DNA of 11,942 bases from an uncultured bacterium. GTDB lineage: Bacteria > Krumholzibacteriota > Krumholzibacteriia > LZORAL124-64-63. The translations under genes and the position numbers were made by a program. Every line of letters starts with the position of its first letter. The first letter of the stretch is position 1. The notes beneath the pieces are model-generated. The model was not told the DNA's origin. It was given only the letters and a program-made list of their open reading frames with translations, and searched no databases. Below are positions 1 through 6,954 of the stretch, one piece after another. The DNA lies in contig CAINDZ010000547.1 in NCBI GenBank assembly GCA_903847545.1, positions 1 through 11,942 of the forward strand. The letters run 5' to 3'.

Positions 1-743
1 AGCGCCGGCACGCCGGCCTGCCGCGCCGCGGCATAGGCGACCGAGGCCGGCGAGGTGAGGCTGTCCACGAAGCGCAGGCCGCGGCGGGACAGGCCCTCCA
101 TCAGCGCAGCCATCAGGGCCGAGTCGGCCGTCGCGGCGCTGCCCATGTGGTTGTTCACACCCCGGGCGCCCGGCACCGAGGCCAGGGCGAGCGCCAGGCG
201 CCGCTCCACCTCTGCGGGTTCCAGGCCCGGGACCAGCACCGGCTCGCCGGGATGGCTCTGCACCACGTCCAGGGGCTGCATGGGAAGGTGCAGGAAGATC
301 TCGCGCCGGGCCGTCGCCGGGACCGGCGTGGCTGCCTGGTCTTCCCCCGCGCGCGCCACGGCCGCGTCCGCCGGCAGGTCGAGGGCGGTGGCGCGTCGCG
401 CCATCTCGGCCGAGTGCGGCAGGCACGGCAGCACCGCCAGCGTCAGCGGCTGGGGCAGGGCCAGGATCACGGCCTGCGGCCCGTTCAGCGCCTGTCCCCA
501 GTCGTCGACGATGATGGCCACCAGGGGACCGGCGGCGGGCGCCGGCGTCGCCGATCGTGAGGTCGCGGCATCGGCGGGCGCGGCCACCGCCGGCGGACGA
601 GGGTCGGCCGCGGGGGCCGGGGCTTTGGCGTCGCGGCACCCGGTCAATACGGCCACGGCCACCAGGGCCGGCCACAGGGCCGGGCAGGCCTCGCGCACGC
701 CCCGTGGGCGCGACAACTGGCGATGGCGGCAAGCGGGTGTCAC
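1..743 (-). CDS. yibQ: Divergent polysaccharide deacetylase (YibQ/COG2861 family), predicted lipoprotein, 3'-truncated by window edge
   Basis: The first 247 codons are present; the C-terminus lies beyond base 1. Residues 77-83 read IIVDDWG, the DD-containing start of the divergent polysaccharide deacetylase domain. Further family blocks are HLPMQP (152-157), GVNNHMGS (195-202) and FVDSLTSPASVAY (225-237). The N-terminus has an arginine-rich segment, a hydrophobic stretch and a lipobox LTGC (Cys36), then a Pro/Ala-rich linker (about 37-72), so a lipid-anchored enzyme facing the periplasm is likely. I chose GTG at 743 because GGAG sits 6 bases upstream (750-753). GTG at 698 would give a more typical short lipoprotein signal but has no good ribosome binding site. 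Family members resemble carbohydrate esterase 4 folds; the substrate is not established, and peptidoglycan or another envelope glycan is inference. In E. coli yibQ lies next to envC, and an envC-like gene lies 7.4 kb away here. It is separated from the upstream gene by a terminator, so it is probably its own transcription unit. Confidence 0.85.
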   Translation of the reverse strand, partial: MTPACRHRQLSRPRGVREACPALWPALVAVAVLTGCRDAKAPAPAADPRPPAVAAPADAATSRSATPAPAAGPLVAIIVDDWGQALNGPQAVILALPQPLTLAVLPCLPHSAEMARRATALDLPADAAVARAGEDQAATPVPATARREIFLHLPMQPLDVVQSHPGEPVLVPGLEPAEVERRLALALASVPGARGVNNHMGSAATADSALMAALMEGLSRRGLRFVDSLTSPASVAYAAARQAGVPA

Positions 744-789
744 GGCGCACTCCGGGCGGGATGGTCTCGCAAACAGGTCGGGGCATTCC

Positions 790-819
790 AAGCCACTCCA
801 AGCCACTGTAAGCCACAGG
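790..819. repeat. Three 10-bp phased direct repeats (AAGCCAC core) upstream of the deacetylase gene
   Basis: Three consecutive 10-base units begin AAGCCAC at 790, 800 and 810, with variable tails TCC, TGT and AGG. The first two units share the next T as well. Read on the minus strand they are repeated GTGGCTT elements, about 47 to 76 bases upstream of the deacetylase start at 743. A period of about one DNA turn places the copies on the same helix face, as in some activator or repressor sites. The reading frame of the deacetylase remains open through this stretch, so a coding extension cannot be fully excluded, although no convincing start signal supports it. Confidence 0.5.
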
Positions 820-850
820 GCCCGGCGTGGCCAGCGCGGCCGGAAAGACC

Positions 851-880
851 GCGGCCCGGCAGTGGGAACCGCCGGGCCGC
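851..880 (-). terminator. Strong hairpin terminator after the 927-1544 lipoprotein gene
   Basis: A perfect 10-bp stem (GCGGCCCGGC at 851-860 pairing with GCCGGGCCGC at 871-880) encloses a 10-base loop. On the minus strand it is followed by a short T-containing stretch (GGTCTTTCC), and it lies 46 bases after the stop codon of the lipoprotein gene. The T tract is weak, so efficiency is uncertain. It separates the lipoprotein gene from the deacetylase gene. Confidence 0.7.
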
Positions 881-926
881 GAGTACACCGCGTGACGCGC
901 CGCCGGGTCCAGGCCCGGCGCCCCGC

Positions 927-1544
927 TTACTGGTCCTCGGTCAAGTCGACCTGGCCGACCATGCGGAAGTAGGGCTTCGGCGTGCCGTTGACGATCGAGT
1001 CACGCGACGTCACGTAGAACTTGATGTTGCCCGTCACCTTCAGCGTCGAGTTCTCCTGTCCACGGTCGAACAGGAACTGCACCGAATAGAGGGCGTAGCG
1101 CGCGTTCGGGATCGTGTCGTTGGCCGGCGACGTCGCCCAGACACCCACGCGCTGGAAGGTCTGGAACTGGATCGTCTGCACGCCCGCGATCAGGTTGCCC
1201 AGAGGATCCGTCACGTCCTGCTTGGAGAACATGCGGTCGTGGATGCGCAGCTCCTCCTCGAGGTCGAGGGTCTCGCCCACATCCGGGAAATCCGTCTGGG
1301 TGCTCTGCTGCAGGACCGTGATGTAGTTGGGGTCCAGCATCTTGCGAAATTCCTGGTAGTCCATCGTTTCGTAGATGTACTGGAAGTTCGCCATGAGCTT
1401 GTCTTCGGAGTCGGGGAACTGGATCGTCGGCGCCGGATTGCAGTCCGTGCACGGGGGCACATCCGTGGGCGAGAAGATGCAGCCGCCCGCGGCCGCCAGC
1501 ATCAGGAGCAGAGCCGCAAGTGCCAACTTATTGAACTTCAACAT
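927..1544 (-). CDS. Predicted lipoprotein of unknown function (lipoprotein B)
   Basis: This 205-residue protein is not recognised. It begins with a short basic segment, a hydrophobic stretch (7-19) and a lipobox-like AGGC (Cys22), then a Cys/Pro-rich linker with Cys32 and Cys35. A mixed alpha/beta domain of about 160 residues follows. ATG at 1544 is supported by GGAGG 5 bases upstream (1550-1554). The body has an early helix-like part (about 48-75), an acidic segment (LDLEEELRIHD) and a strand-rich second half ending in YFRMVGQVDLTEDQ. That order recalls small NTF2/SnoaL-like domains, but this is only an impression. It resembles the next gene upstream (1652-2278) in size, in the sequence just after the lipid-carrying cysteine (C-I/L-F-S/A-P) and in layout. 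It has its own promoter candidate upstream and a strong hairpin terminator downstream, so it may be transcribed apart from the long gene string. Probable location is the periplasmic face of a membrane. Confidence 0.88.
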   Translation of the reverse strand: MLKFNKLALAALLLMLAAAGGCIFSPTDVPPCTDCNPAPTIQFPDSEDKLMANFQYIYETMDYQEFRKMLDPNYITVLQQSTQTDFPDVGETLDLEEELRIHDRMFSKQDVTDPLGNLIAGVQTIQFQTFQRVGVWATSPANDTIPNARYALYSVQFLFDRGQENSTLKVTGNIKFYVTSRDSIVNGTPKPYFRMVGQVDLTEDQ

Positions 1545-1615
1545 TTTGTCCTCCGCGTGGCCAGGGCTCCCCGGGGTGACAGGGATGCGATGGAGAAGGA
1601 AGCCTGCTTACACCT

Positions 1616-1633
1616 TCGGGGTCCATCCCCCGA
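1616..1633. other. Small hairpin in the leader of lipoprotein B
   Basis: TCGGGG (1616-1621) pairs with CCCCGA (1628-1633) around a 6-base loop. In the plus direction the stem is followed directly by TTTT (1634-1637), which looks like a small intrinsic terminator, but no plus-strand gene ends here. In the minus direction it lies just downstream of the candidate -10 box, at the 5' end of the expected leader. It may block antisense transcription or stabilise the leader; neither is shown. Confidence 0.4.
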
Positions 1634-1637
1634 TTTT

Positions 1638-1665
1638 AACATATGAACAGATTATTTGCTAGCAA
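1638..1665 (-). promoter_or_regulatory. Candidate promoter for lipoprotein B in an AT-rich island
   Basis: On the minus strand TTGCTA (1660-1665) and TATGTT (1638-1643) are separated by 16 bases, each matching four of six positions of the sigma-70 boxes. The same stretch also loosely fits the Bacteroidetes pattern TTTG, about 19 bases, TAnnTT. It stands out as AT-rich in a very GC-rich window and overlaps the last codons of the upstream gene. The predicted leader to the ATG at 1544 is about 85 to 90 bases. A 12-bp palindrome, TTTGCTAGCAAA (1655-1666), overlaps the -35 region and could be an operator, but it also encodes the end of the upstream protein. Confidence 0.45.
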
Positions 1666-2278
1666 AACTTCCCCGCAACACCCCCATGGTTGACAACAGC
1701 TGGCCAGAGTCGGGATCGCTCTCTCCCTGCCGGTCGTGCCATTCGCTAATATACCAAAAGTTGGCCTCGAGCGTAAACTTGATATCGGCCAATCCGCGGT
1801 AACGGACTTTCGAGGCGTCGACGGTGCTGGTGACGGTCAGGTCGTAGATCACGTCTTCCCACAGCGACTCGCTGCCCGACGACGGCGGCACCACGAACGC
1901 CGGGTTCCGCATCTGGGCGACGATGGTGACCTTGGCGTTGTAGAGGGCGTTGATGAACGCCAGTTCCTTGTCGCGGTTCCAGCCGGTGAACACGCCGGGG
2001 AACTGGTTCTCGGCCACCGGGTCCGGCTCGTACATGAACGAGAGCGAGCTGATGGCGGCTTCCCAGCCCGGGGCGTGGGTCGCCTCGGCCGAGGTCTCGA
2101 GGTTGTCCCAGGTGTTCACCGGCGCGATCTGCTCGAGATAGCGCACGATGGTGCCGGTCTCGGGCGGCTCGGCCTCGCGCGGCGCGAACAGGCAGCCGGA
2201 CGCCGCCAGGCACGCCAGGAGCGGCACCGCGATGAGCATCCGCCGGCGCCCCCGCTTCAGAACAGCCACTTGAGCCAT
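1652..2278 (-). CDS. Predicted lipoprotein of unknown function (lipoprotein A)
   Basis: This 208-residue protein is not recognised. It has a basic start (KRGRRR, 8-13), a hydrophobic segment (15-25) and a clear lipobox AASGC (Cys29), followed by LFAP and a Pro/Glu-rich linker. The remaining domain of about 170 residues is rich in Trp and Tyr and has no cysteine. The segment ADIKFTLEANFWYISEWHD (163-181) looks like two strands ending in aromatic residues, as in NTF2-like folds, but I would not assign a family from this. ATG at 2278 has GGGAGG 7 bases upstream (2286-2291), so I prefer it to the internal ATG at residue 14. The gene overlaps the end of the barrel gene by 22 bases, so its translation is probably coupled to it. 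The two products may act together in the outer membrane (inference). It is similar in layout to the lipoprotein at 927-1544 and could be a diverged paralogue. Confidence 0.88.
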   Translation of the reverse strand: MAQVAVLKRGRRRMLIAVPLLACLAASGCLFAPREAEPPETGTIVRYLEQIAPVNTWDNLETSAEATHAPGWEAAISSLSFMYEPDPVAENQFPGVFTGWNRDKELAFINALYNAKVTIVAQMRNPAFVVPPSSGSESLWEDVIYDLTVTSTVDASKVRYRGLADIKFTLEANFWYISEWHDRQGESDPDSGQLLSTMGVLRGSFASK

Positions 2279-4332
2279 ACGTCAGCCTCCCAGAAATCCG
2301 CGCTGCTGGCGGTCACGCTCGGGCCGTAGGCGTTGATCTTCTTCACCATCGCCGAGACCTCGATGTCCTTCTTCACGCCCCAGGTCTTGTCGACCCGCGT
2401 GCCCACGACGATCTCGCCCGAGTCGGTGCGGGTGACCGAGTCGGTGCGCCCGATCGAGGTCTTGTCGTCGCGCGTGCGGTACGTGCCGCACTCGAACGTG
2501 ACGCCGGGCGTGACGGTGTAGACCATGTCCAGCCGGATCTTCGAGATGTCCTGCTCGAGGTCGCGGTGGTAGAACGACGAGCCGGCGGCGTCCTCAACGG
2601 ACTTCGTGGCGTTGAAGCGCCGGTTGGAGTCGTGGCGAACGGTGAAACGCAGGCGCTGGTTCGGCACCAGGACGATCTTCGTCACCAGGTCGCCGCGCTT
2701 GTTGTAGTCGTCCTTCCTCGTGACGGTGGGCAGGTACGAGTACAGGTAGTCGGTGTACTGGATGTACAGGCGATAGTTCTGGTCGAGCGTGATCCACGGC
2801 GCCAGGTTCCACGAGAACCCGGGCACCAGCTCGTACGAGTCCTTCTGGTTGTTGTTCGACGACGCGCTGCCGCGGATCGAGATGTCGCGCGTCTGCCGGA
2901 AGCTGAACACCATGTTGGTGCGGAACCGGTCGGCCCACGCGCGCTCGACCTTGGCCGCGAAGTCGGCCTGCAGGCGATCCTTGTCGTTCTCGTTGAAGCG
3001 GTTCTCGGCGACGTCCTGCGTGAGTTCCTCGTGGTACTGCAGGTTCATCTTCGTCGCCTTGAACAGCGTGCGGTACCAGTTGAACTGGAACTCGCGACGG
3101 CGCACGAACTGGCGGCCGCGGCTGGCCGTGGCGGCCTTGATGCGCTGGTCGTCCCAGCTCTCGCCGACCTTGCCGAACGCGACCAGCGAGTCGCGGCCCG
3201 AGGCGTAGGTGAGCGTCATGTCGGCGCTGTCCTGGGCCCGCTGCTTGAGGCCGGCGACGCCGGTCGCCACCGCCTGGTCGTCGGTGGTGTGGCTGGCCGC
3301 CAGCGTCCCGCCGAAATCGCCGATCCTGAAGGCGTGCCTGAGGTCCAGGCTCAGGGCATCACGGGTCTCGAGCTCGGTGACGACCTTGTCGGCATCGTCG
3401 AGGCCGACGGTGTCGACCAGGCCGTTCGCGTTGCGGCGGAACTCGAGGTACTTCTTCTCGAAGCTGCTGCGCGTCATCGCGATGGAGCCCGTGCCGATGC
3501 CGCGGTTGAAGTAGACGCCCACGCCGACGCTGTCCCCGTGCGCGGACGAGGGGCTGCTCAGGTCGGCCAGCAACCGCGTGCCGCCGGTCGCGGTGCCGGA
3601 GAGCCGCCCGGCCACGATGACGCCCGGCGACATGGCCCAGCCGCTCTGCACGCCGCCCTGCACCGTGCCCTCGCGGAATTCGCTGCGCTGGTTCTGGTTC
3701 AGGCCCGCCTGGTCGTTGTAGTTCGCGCCCAGCCGCACCGAGTTCATCAGGCCGAGGGCCTGGAACTTCTGCTGCGACGACGTCAGGTTGACCAGCTTGT
3801 TGTCCACCTTGAACAGGTTCGCGTAGCCCGCGGTGTTCGTGGTGCGGTCCTCGCTCCAGTTCCAGCTGCCGTCGATCGTCGTCACCAGGGGGATCTGCTT
3901 GCCGAAGTTGTAGGTCAGGCCGCCCTTGCGGCTGTCGACGGTCTTCTGCTGCTTGCGGTAGCGGTCCCAGCTCCACTCCAGCGTGCCGACGGCCTGCGCC
4001 GACGAGCGGAACAGCGCCGTCGTCGTCGACTGGCCGAACCAGGTGTACTTCTGGACGTTGGCCCTGATGCCCGCCTTGGGTTCCTGGGTCAGGCCCAGGA
4101 AGAACCGGCCGTCGTCGGGAAAGGCGCCGGCCGCGACCTGCGAGCGGGCCTGCTGCAGGGCCGACAGGCCGGATGTCGAGTCGGCCGGGGCGCCTTCCTC
4201 GTCGTCCTGCGCCGGCGCCGCGCCGGCGAAGGCCGCCAGGAGCAGGACCAGCAGCGCCGGCCAGCCGAGCCGGCGGGCGCAGCCGACTGTCCGGCAGCGT
4301 AGGTTGCCTCGCGACTGTGCGGCAACGAGCAT
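2257..4332 (-). CDS. Predicted outer-membrane beta-barrel protein, unknown function
   Basis: This 691-residue protein is not recognised as a named family. Residues 1-41 form a signal peptide: a basic n-region ending RRLGW, a Leu/Ala core, and AAPA before the probable cut. A short acidic segment follows. From about residue 75 to the end the sequence alternates polar and hydrophobic/aromatic residues with many YxxxY, WxW and TR/TD turns, as in transmembrane beta-strands. It ends WLKWLF, with the terminal Phe typical of proteins handled by the BAM machinery. There is no obvious plug domain, TonB box or enzyme motif. By size a barrel of 20 or more strands is possible, but I could not count strands reliably. 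ATG at 4332 overlaps the rsmA stop by one base (TGATG); TTG at 4335 is an alternative. A purine-rich GGAAGGA lies about 9 bases upstream inside rsmA. The 3' end overlaps the lipoprotein A gene. Confidence 0.85.
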   Translation of the reverse strand: MLVAAQSRGNLRCRTVGCARRLGWPALLVLLLAAFAGAAPAQDDEEGAPADSTSGLSALQQARSQVAAGAFPDDGRFFLGLTQEPKAGIRANVQKYTWFGQSTTTALFRSSAQAVGTLEWSWDRYRKQQKTVDSRKGGLTYNFGKQIPLVTTIDGSWNWSEDRTTNTAGYANLFKVDNKLVNLTSSQQKFQALGLMNSVRLGANYNDQAGLNQNQRSEFREGTVQGGVQSGWAMSPGVIVAGRLSGTATGGTRLLADLSSPSSAHGDSVGVGVYFNRGIGTGSIAMTRSSFEKKYLEFRRNANGLVDTVGLDDADKVVTELETRDALSLDLRHAFRIGDFGGTLAASHTTDDQAVATGVAGLKQRAQDSADMTLTYASGRDSLVAFGKVGESWDDQRIKAATASRGRQFVRRREFQFNWYRTLFKATKMNLQYHEELTQDVAENRFNENDKDRLQADFAAKVERAWADRFRTNMVFSFRQTRDISIRGSASSNNNQKDSYELVPGFSWNLAPWITLDQNYRLYIQYTDYLYSYLPTVTRKDDYNKRGDLVTKIVLVPNQRLRFTVRHDSNRRFNATKSVEDAAGSSFYHRDLEQDISKIRLDMVYTVTPGVTFECGTYRTRDDKTSIGRTDSVTRTDSGEIVVGTRVDKTWGVKKDIEVSAMVKKINAYGPSVTASSADFWEADVWLKWLF

Positions 4333-5168
4333 CAAACCACGTCCTTCCGCCGCAGCAGTGCGGCCAGAGCCCGGTAGCCGTCGGGCGTGACCTGTTCCGG
4401 ACGCGCCTCGGGATCGAGCCCGGCCTCGCGCGCCAGCGCCTCGGCCGCGGCCGCCTCGAGACCGAACTGTGTCCGCAGCTGGGAAGCCAGCTTCTTGCGC
4501 CGCTGACCGAAGACCTTCTTGACGACCTCGCGGAAATGGTCGAACTCGGCGTCGGTCATGTCCCCCGCAGGGGTCAGGCTGACCACCGCCGACTGCACCT
4601 GCGGCCGCGGCCAGAACACGCTGGCCGGCACCGTCCGCACCATCCGGATGTCGAACACCGAGCCCAGCACGATCGACAGCACGCCGTAGTCGCGGCCGCC
4701 GGGCGCGGCCGTGAGCCGCTCGGCGACCTCCTTCTGGATCATGAACACGGCGCCGGCGATCCGCGACCGCAGGTCGGCCGCCGCGAACAGCACCACGCTC
4801 GTCAGCACGTACGGGAGGTTGCCCGCGATCACCGGGCGATCACCCGCCGCGGCCAGCGCCGCCTCCCAGTCCAGCTTCACGAGGTCGCCCGGGATGACCC
4901 GGAACCCCGGCCGTTCACCGAACTCCGCCTCCAGCAACGCGCACAGGTCGCGGTCGACCTCGACACAGGCGACGCTGCGCGCCCCCGCCAGCAGGTGCAC
5001 CGTCAGGGCCCCGCCCCCGGCCCCCAGCTCGAGGACCTCGTCGCCCAGCGCCAGGGCGTCGCCGGCGATGGCGCGGGCCAGGTTCCCGTCGAGCAGGAAG
5101 TTCTGGCCGCGCCGCTTGACCGGGCGGATGCCGTAGTGCCTGAGCACGTCCTGCTGGCTGCGACTCAC
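4332..5168 (-). CDS. rsmA: 16S rRNA (adenine1518-N6/adenine1519-N6) dimethyltransferase RsmA/KsgA
   Basis: RsmA dimethylates two adjacent adenosines near the 3' end of 16S rRNA using S-adenosylmethionine during late small-subunit assembly. Family signatures are all present: GQNFL (21-25), the SAM-binding ELGAGGGALT (47-56), acidic E70 for the SAM ribose, D95 in IPGDLVKLD, and the catalytic NLPY (117-120). QKEVAERL (about 144-151), YGVLS and FWPRPQVQSAVV follow, then the helical C-terminal domain. The length of 278 residues is normal. The start is GTG at 5168, overlapping the tatD stop in a GTGA. The downstream barrel gene begins within the rsmA stop (TGATG), an unusual partner for an rRNA methylase. 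Loss of KsgA activity gives kasugamycin resistance in other bacteria. Confidence 0.97.
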   Translation of the reverse strand: MSRSQQDVLRHYGIRPVKRRGQNFLLDGNLARAIAGDALALGDEVLELGAGGGALTVHLLAGARSVACVEVDRDLCALLEAEFGERPGFRVIPGDLVKLDWEAALAAAGDRPVIAGNLPYVLTSVVLFAAADLRSRIAGAVFMIQKEVAERLTAAPGGRDYGVLSIVLGSVFDIRMVRTVPASVFWPRPQVQSAVVSLTPAGDMTDAEFDHFREVVKKVFGQRRKKLASQLRTQFGLEAAAAEALAREAGLDPEARPEQVTPDGYRALAALLRRKDVV

Positions 5169-5971
5169 GGCGTGACGGCCTTCCCGGGCTGGAACAGCGC
5201 GGCGAACGTCGCATCGGTGCGCCGCTCGACCTCGCCGGGTTCCATTTGCAAGATCCCGGCCACGGTGTCAAGCACCAGCCGCACATGGGCCGGCTCGTTG
5301 CGCTGTCCTCGGTGCGGCACCGGCGGCAGCCACGGGGCGTCGGTCTCCAGGACCAGCGCATCGCAGCCGGCCCGGGCCACCATGGCCGGCAGGGTCGACT
5401 GACGATAGGTGACGACGCCCCCGATGCCCAGCTTGAAACCGCGCTCGAGTGCCCAGTCCACGGCCCGGGCATCGCCGCTGAAGGCATGCAGGACCCCCCG
5501 CCGCGGGGGCAGGCCGACCTCGTCGACGAAATCCAGCATCGGGTCCCAGGCGTCACGCACGTGGAAGACGACCGGCAGGTCCCGCCGGGCCGCCAGCTCG
5601 AGCTGGGCCGCCAGCGCCGCGCGCTGGGCCGGCCGGGGGGACAGGTCGCGGAAGAAGTCCAGCCCGACCTCGCCGATGGCCAGCACCCGCGGGTGCCGGC
5701 TCATCTCCTCGAGCCGGGCCAGCCGCGCGCCGCCCTCGGGCGTCAGGCGCCCCTGGTCGTCGGCCAGGAGCAGGGCGTCGTGCGGGTGCACGCCGACGGT
5801 GGCCCACACGTCGGGGAAGCGTTCGGCCAGGTCGATCGAGGCCTGGCTGGTGTCGAGGTCGTAGCCGACGTTGAGGAAGCCCGTCACGCCTGCCGCGCGG
5901 GCGCGTTCGACGACCGCCCCGGCCTCGCCGCCGAACTCGTGCCGGTTCAAGTGGACGTGGCTGTCGATCAC
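5165..5971 (-). CDS. tatD: TatD family metal-dependent hydrolase/DNase
   Basis: TatD proteins are TIM-barrel amidohydrolase-fold enzymes; characterised members are metal-dependent 3'-5' exonucleases acting on DNA. Metal and catalytic residues are in place: HVH (His5 and His7 in IDSHVHL), Glu101 in IGEVGLDF, His137 in VVFHVRD, His162 in VLHAFSG and Asp211 in ETDAPWLPP. The 268 residues match the usual 255 to 265. I chose GTG at 5971 because VIDSHVH is the standard family N-terminus and GTGA overlaps the ricT stop. The open frame continues upstream, but that part is only the reverse-frame reading of ricT. The protein is probably cytosolic, with no signal peptide. The name TatD is historical; there is no sign of Tat translocase genes here. 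It ends in another GTGA overlap with rsmA. Confidence 0.96.
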   Translation of the reverse strand: MIDSHVHLNRHEFGGEAGAVVERARAAGVTGFLNVGYDLDTSQASIDLAERFPDVWATVGVHPHDALLLADDQGRLTPEGGARLARLEEMSRHPRVLAIGEVGLDFFRDLSPRPAQRAALAAQLELAARRDLPVVFHVRDAWDPMLDFVDEVGLPPRRGVLHAFSGDARAVDWALERGFKLGIGGVVTYRQSTLPAMVARAGCDALVLETDAPWLPPVPHRGQRNEPAHVRLVLDTVAGILQMEPGEVERRTDATFAALFQPGKAVTP

Positions 5972-6954
5972 GCGGGTCCCCGGCGGCAGCCGCCGCCGCC
6001 ACAGCCCCCGCGCGGGGCCGTCCCCTGCGGGTCGTCCCAGCGCAGGCGGTCGGCGCCCCATTCGACCAGGCTGCCCGGCTCGCGGCCGTCGACCGTGACG
6101 ACCTCGCGCAGGAGGTCGACCTGCCTCACCGTCGCCGGCCCGTCGGGGGTGGTCACGACCGTCCCCGTGCGCGGCAACCGGCGCCGGGCGTCGCGATAGT
6201 GGTCGTCCTCGAACGCCAGGCAACAGCGCAGGCGCCCGCACGGCCCCGACAGCTTGGCCGGGTTCAGGGGCAGCTGCTGCGTCTTGGCCATCTTCAGCGT
6301 GACCGGCGCGAACTCGTGCAGGAACCCCGAGCAGCAGTACTCGCGGCCGCAGACCGCCAGGCCGCCCTGCAGGCGCGTCTCGTCGCGCACGCCGATCTGC
6401 CGCAGCTCGATGCGCGTGCGGAACAGCGCCGCCAGGTCGCGCACGAGCTCGCGGAAGTCGACACGCCCCTCGGCGGTGAAGAAGAAGGTGATCTTGCGCC
6501 CGTCGTGCTGGCGCTCGACGGTGACCAGGTTCATGTCCAGCCCGCGGCGGCGGATGCGCTCGTTGCAGGCGTCCCACATCGGGCCTTCCTCGTCGCGGGT
6601 GGCGCGCATGCGCTCGAGGTCCGCCTCGCTCGCCAGCTGCAGGACGCCCTGATGGTCGGCGACCTGCCACCACTCGGCCCGGCCCGGCCCGACGTAGGTG
6701 ACCTTGCCCAGGTCGCGACCGCGGTCGGCCTCGACCAGGCAGTGGTCGCCCACCTTGACCGGCACCGCGCGCCGGTTGTGGTAGTAGCCCTTGCGTCGGC
6801 CCTTGAACTGCAGCAGCACCAGGTCCTCGTCCGGGACCGGCGCGGACGCGCGCGCGTCCGCAGGCGGGACGTCGCCCGCCCGGGAGTCCGCCGGGCGCCG
6901 CGGGCGTCGCCGCACGGGCTGCGTCGGATCAGGCTGCCGGTCAGGGTCGGCCAT
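5968..6954 (-). CDS. ricT: PSP1-domain protein, RicT (YaaT) family
   Basis: In Bacillus subtilis RicT (YaaT) works with RicA and RicF as an Fe-S containing Y-complex that supports RNase Y mRNA processing, and also affects competence, sporulation and biofilms. The PSP1 core spans about residues 45-250. It has GKVTYVG (83-89), KITFFFTAEGRVDFRELV (154-171), CGREYCC (202-208), KMAKTQQLPLNP (221-232) and GPCGRLRCCLAFE (237-249). The six core cysteines (202, 207, 208, 239, 244, 245) match the conserved cluster-ligand region. Unusual additions are a basic, Pro-rich N-terminal tail of about 42 residues and a glycine-rich end with two further cysteines (Cys318, Cys323). ATG at 6954 overlaps the end of holB by 14 bases. 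No ricA or ricF partner is visible in the window, so the exact role outside Firmicutes is uncertain. Confidence 0.93.
   Translation of the reverse strand: MADPDRQPDPTQPVRRRPRRPADSRAGDVPPADARASAPVPDEDLVLLQFKGRRKGYYHNRRAVPVKVGDHCLVEADRGRDLGKVTYVGPGRAEWWQVADHQGVLQLASEADLERMRATRDEEGPMWDACNERIRRRGLDMNLVTVERQHDGRKITFFFTAEGRVDFRELVRDLAALFRTRIELRQIGVRDETRLQGGLAVCGREYCCSGFLHEFAPVTLKMAKTQQLPLNPAKLSGPCGRLRCCLAFEDDHYRDARRRLPRTGTVVTTPDGPATVRQVDLLREVVTVDGREPGSLVEWGADRLRWDDPQGTAPRGGCGGGGCRRGPA

Noticed and set aside
55..972. Plus-strand open frames opposite the deacetylase and the end of lipoprotein B
   Set aside because: Their compositions are Arg/Ala/Ser-rich and the minus strand carries clear family motifs.
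2566..4302. A 578-codon plus-strand open frame opposite the barrel gene
   Set aside because: The minus-strand product has a signal peptide and beta-barrel character; the plus-strand product is low-complexity Val/Arg/Ala/Leu with no recognisable feature.
5972..6673. An N-terminal extension of about 230 residues on TatD
   Set aside because: This is the alternate-frame reading of ricT. The normal TatD start VIDSHVH coincides with a GTGA overlap, so the extension is not real.
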